The translations under genes were made by a program, and so were the position numbers. Below are positions 13,637-14,911 of a stretch of DNA of 14,911 nt, piece by piece (position 1 is the first letter of the stretch; each line of letters opens with the position of its first letter). The notes under the pieces were generated by a model. That model saw nothing but the letters and a program-made list of their open reading frames with translations, had not been told where the DNA came from and ran no database searches. Location of the stretch: NCBI GenBank assembly GCA_041600735.1, contig JBFIJN010000206.1:1-14911 (forward strand), in the 5' to 3' direction. This DNA comes from Paraliomyxa sp041600735 (GTDB lineage Bacteria > Myxococcota_A > Polyangia > Nannocystales > Nannocystaceae).

Positions 13637-14875
13637 CTATCGCGCCTGCAGGTACAGCGAGAACGGAATGTTGCCTTGGCCGCCGACGAACTCGGCGTCG
13701 GGGACGTCGATCACGAGCTCGTGGGTGCCCGCCGCGACCGCGCCCCACTGGATCGTGCGGGTGTCGATGACGTCGCCCGGGCACCAGTTGCTGAAGGACT
13801 GCCACTCGGCGTCGGTTCGGGGCGTGGGGCCATAGATGCCGTTGCCCTGGGTGTTGTACATGCGAAATGGCTCGCAGCTGTCGCGGCCGGGCCGGTACTG
13901 CAGCGCCAGCTCACCATCGAGGTACACATGGTGCTCGCGGCGGTTGTATTCCTCTCCGCCTGCATTCGCGCCGTGGTTGGAGGTGATGAGCACGAGCTGC
14001 GTGGCCTCGGTGTCTGCGTCGAGCGTGATCTCCACCGTCTTGCGGGTCGTGCCCACCATGTCGCTGGCGCCCTCTTGATAGTTGTTGAAGGCCTCGTCGA
14101 TGGCGAGCGGGATCAAGCGGTCGTAGTCGGCGGGCTCGTTGGTGCTGTCGGTGTAGAGCGCCAGCCACCCGCGGAAGACATCGTTGCGGTCGGCACAGCC
14201 GGCGACCTCGGTGTTCGCCGCGTAGGGAACGCCAAAGACGGCGAGCTCGATCCAGAAGTCGTACTGCGCCTGGAGCTCCGCGTTGGTGAGGATCGCCGCC
14301 ACGTCGTCGATGTCCCACTCATAGGGGACCGTGTCAGGCTCCTTGTTCTTGTTCATGAACGGCGTGATGAAGCGCGCCACCTCGATGCGCTCGACCATCG
14401 CGGGGTCGTAGGTCTCTGCGCCCTTGGGGACCAGCGCCAGCTGCACGGAGCCGATGCGATCGTAGTTGTCGCAGAGCGCACCGATGAGCACCTGCATCTG
14501 CAGATTGGGCGCGATCATGGCCAGCTGCGCGTCGCTGAGGCGCGTGGTGTAGAGCGCGTTGCTGAGCCTCACGATCCCGTCGGGCACGGGCTCGTCCACC
14601 GTCGCCGCGTAGCCGTCGTAGAAGATCACCGAGTCCATCAGCAGCAGGTTGGCGGGCGGCAGCACCGGGTCGCCGCTGCTGTCGTCGGCTTGCGGGCCTT
14701 CGCTCGTGCTCGAGTCGCCGTCGCTGGTCGTCGCGACCGCGGTCGTGGAGCTCCCGGGCTCGCCGCTGCTGCTCTCGCCGCCATCGGTCTGCGCGGGGCC
14801 CGAGGAGCACGCGGTGAGCAAGACGGCCAGGGTCGCGCCGCGAAGCGCAGCGCGAGGAGCATGCGAAGAGGACAT
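13637..14875 (-). CDS. Peptide-N-glycosidase F-like lipoprotein
   Basis: The 412-residue exported protein resembles PNGase F, which cleaves the amide bond between Asn and an N-linked glycan, and its two jelly-roll domains. The N-terminal domain (about 75-240) includes LSNALYTTRL, IGALCDNYDRIGSVQLALVP and YDFWIELAVFGVPYAANTEV. The C-terminal domain (about 278-412) has LVLITSNHGANAGGEEYNRR with HHVYLDGE, then SNWCPGD and a final beta strand pair. HG followed by EE is where family members carry active-site acids, but I cannot align these residues to PNGase F with certainty. The signal peptide ends LLTAC (Cys23, lipoprotein). A Ser/Thr/Gly/Asp linker (24-70) of the kind common in Nannocystaceae follows. 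The ATG at 14875 has only a weak ribosome site. Transcription is toward the repeat lipoprotein gene, 269 bp away. Confidence 0.8.
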   Translation of the reverse strand: MSSSHAPRAALRGATLAVLLTACSSGPAQTDGGESSSGEPGSSTTAVATTSDGDSSTSEGPQADDSSGDPVLPPANLLLMDSVIFYDGYAATVDEPVPDGIVRLSNALYTTRLSDAQLAMIAPNLQMQVLIGALCDNYDRIGSVQLALVPKGAETYDPAMVERIEVARFITPFMNKNKEPDTVPYEWDIDDVAAILTNAELQAQYDFWIELAVFGVPYAANTEVAGCADRNDVFRGWLALYTDSTNEPADYDRLIPLAIDEAFNNYQEGASDMVGTTRKTVEITLDADTEATQLVLITSNHGANAGGEEYNRREHHVYLDGELALQYRPGRDSCEPFRMYNTQGNGIYGPTPRTDAEWQSFSNWCPGDVIDTRTIQWGAVAAGTHELVIDVPDAEFVGGQGNIPFSLYLQAR

Positions 14876-14911
14876 CGAGGACGATGGTAGCGGATCCTGT
14901 CACGCGGGCGC

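Noticed and set aside
1..14911. CRISPR arrays, tRNA/rRNA genes, insertion sequences, phage attachment sites
   Set aside because: No spaced repeat arrays, clover-leaf sequences, transposase genes or flanking terminal repeats were seen; the DUF4351 tail alone is not evidence of a mobile element.

Overview
The window (about 14.9 kb, very GC-rich, strongly codon-biased) looks like chromosomal DNA of a myxobacterium. Nannocystales/Nannocystaceae is the most likely group. The signs are a MYXO-CTERM sorting tail, a transmembrane Ser/Thr kinase with an external TPR domain divergent from an ECF sigma factor, and six lipobox-bearing proteins, several with Ser/Thr/Gly/Asp/Glu- or Pro-rich linkers. This placement is inferred from gene content; there is no rRNA or other marker gene.

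Layout. 1-168 (+): the 3' end of a DUF4351 protein. 207-1433 (-): a lipoprotein with a MYXO-CTERM tail. 1555-4452 (-): a receptor-type Ser/Thr kinase, divergent from an ECF sigma factor at 4471-5172 (+). 5192-5797 (-): a small acidic lipoprotein. 5973-7376 (+): a di-haem cytochrome c lipoprotein with an 18-bp tandem repeat in its linker. 7382-10463 (-): a ribosomal-peptide (RiPP) operon. 10660-11565 (-): a LysR regulator, divergent from an SRPBCC protein at 11654-12142 (+), which ends in a strong hairpin. 12210-13367 (-): a lipoprotein with three four-cysteine repeats. 13637-14875 (-): a peptide-N-glycosidase F-like lipoprotein.

The centre of interest is the RiPP operon. Read on the minus strand it is: a 61-residue precursor (10463-10278); a 97-nt gap carrying a 14-bp hairpin; an MvdD-type ATP-grasp ligase (10180-9167); a PpiC/SurA-like protein overlapping it by 4 bp (9170-8115); and, 19 nt later, a lipoprotein (8095-7382). 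The precursor tail is two 9-residue copies of TxTxCNDxD. Hydroxyl donors (Thr/Ser) and carboxylates (Asp/Glu) are arranged as expected for ester-crosslinked graspetides, but each repeat also has a conserved Cys. The maturase should crosslink the core. The parvulin-like protein, which has no signal peptide, may help fold, present or process the precursor in the cytosol. The lipoprotein has no assigned job. No protease, transporter or immunity gene is evident in the window.

The remaining genes are mostly signalling and surface proteins typical of predatory or multicellular myxobacteria. They show no clear functional link to the RiPP operon.
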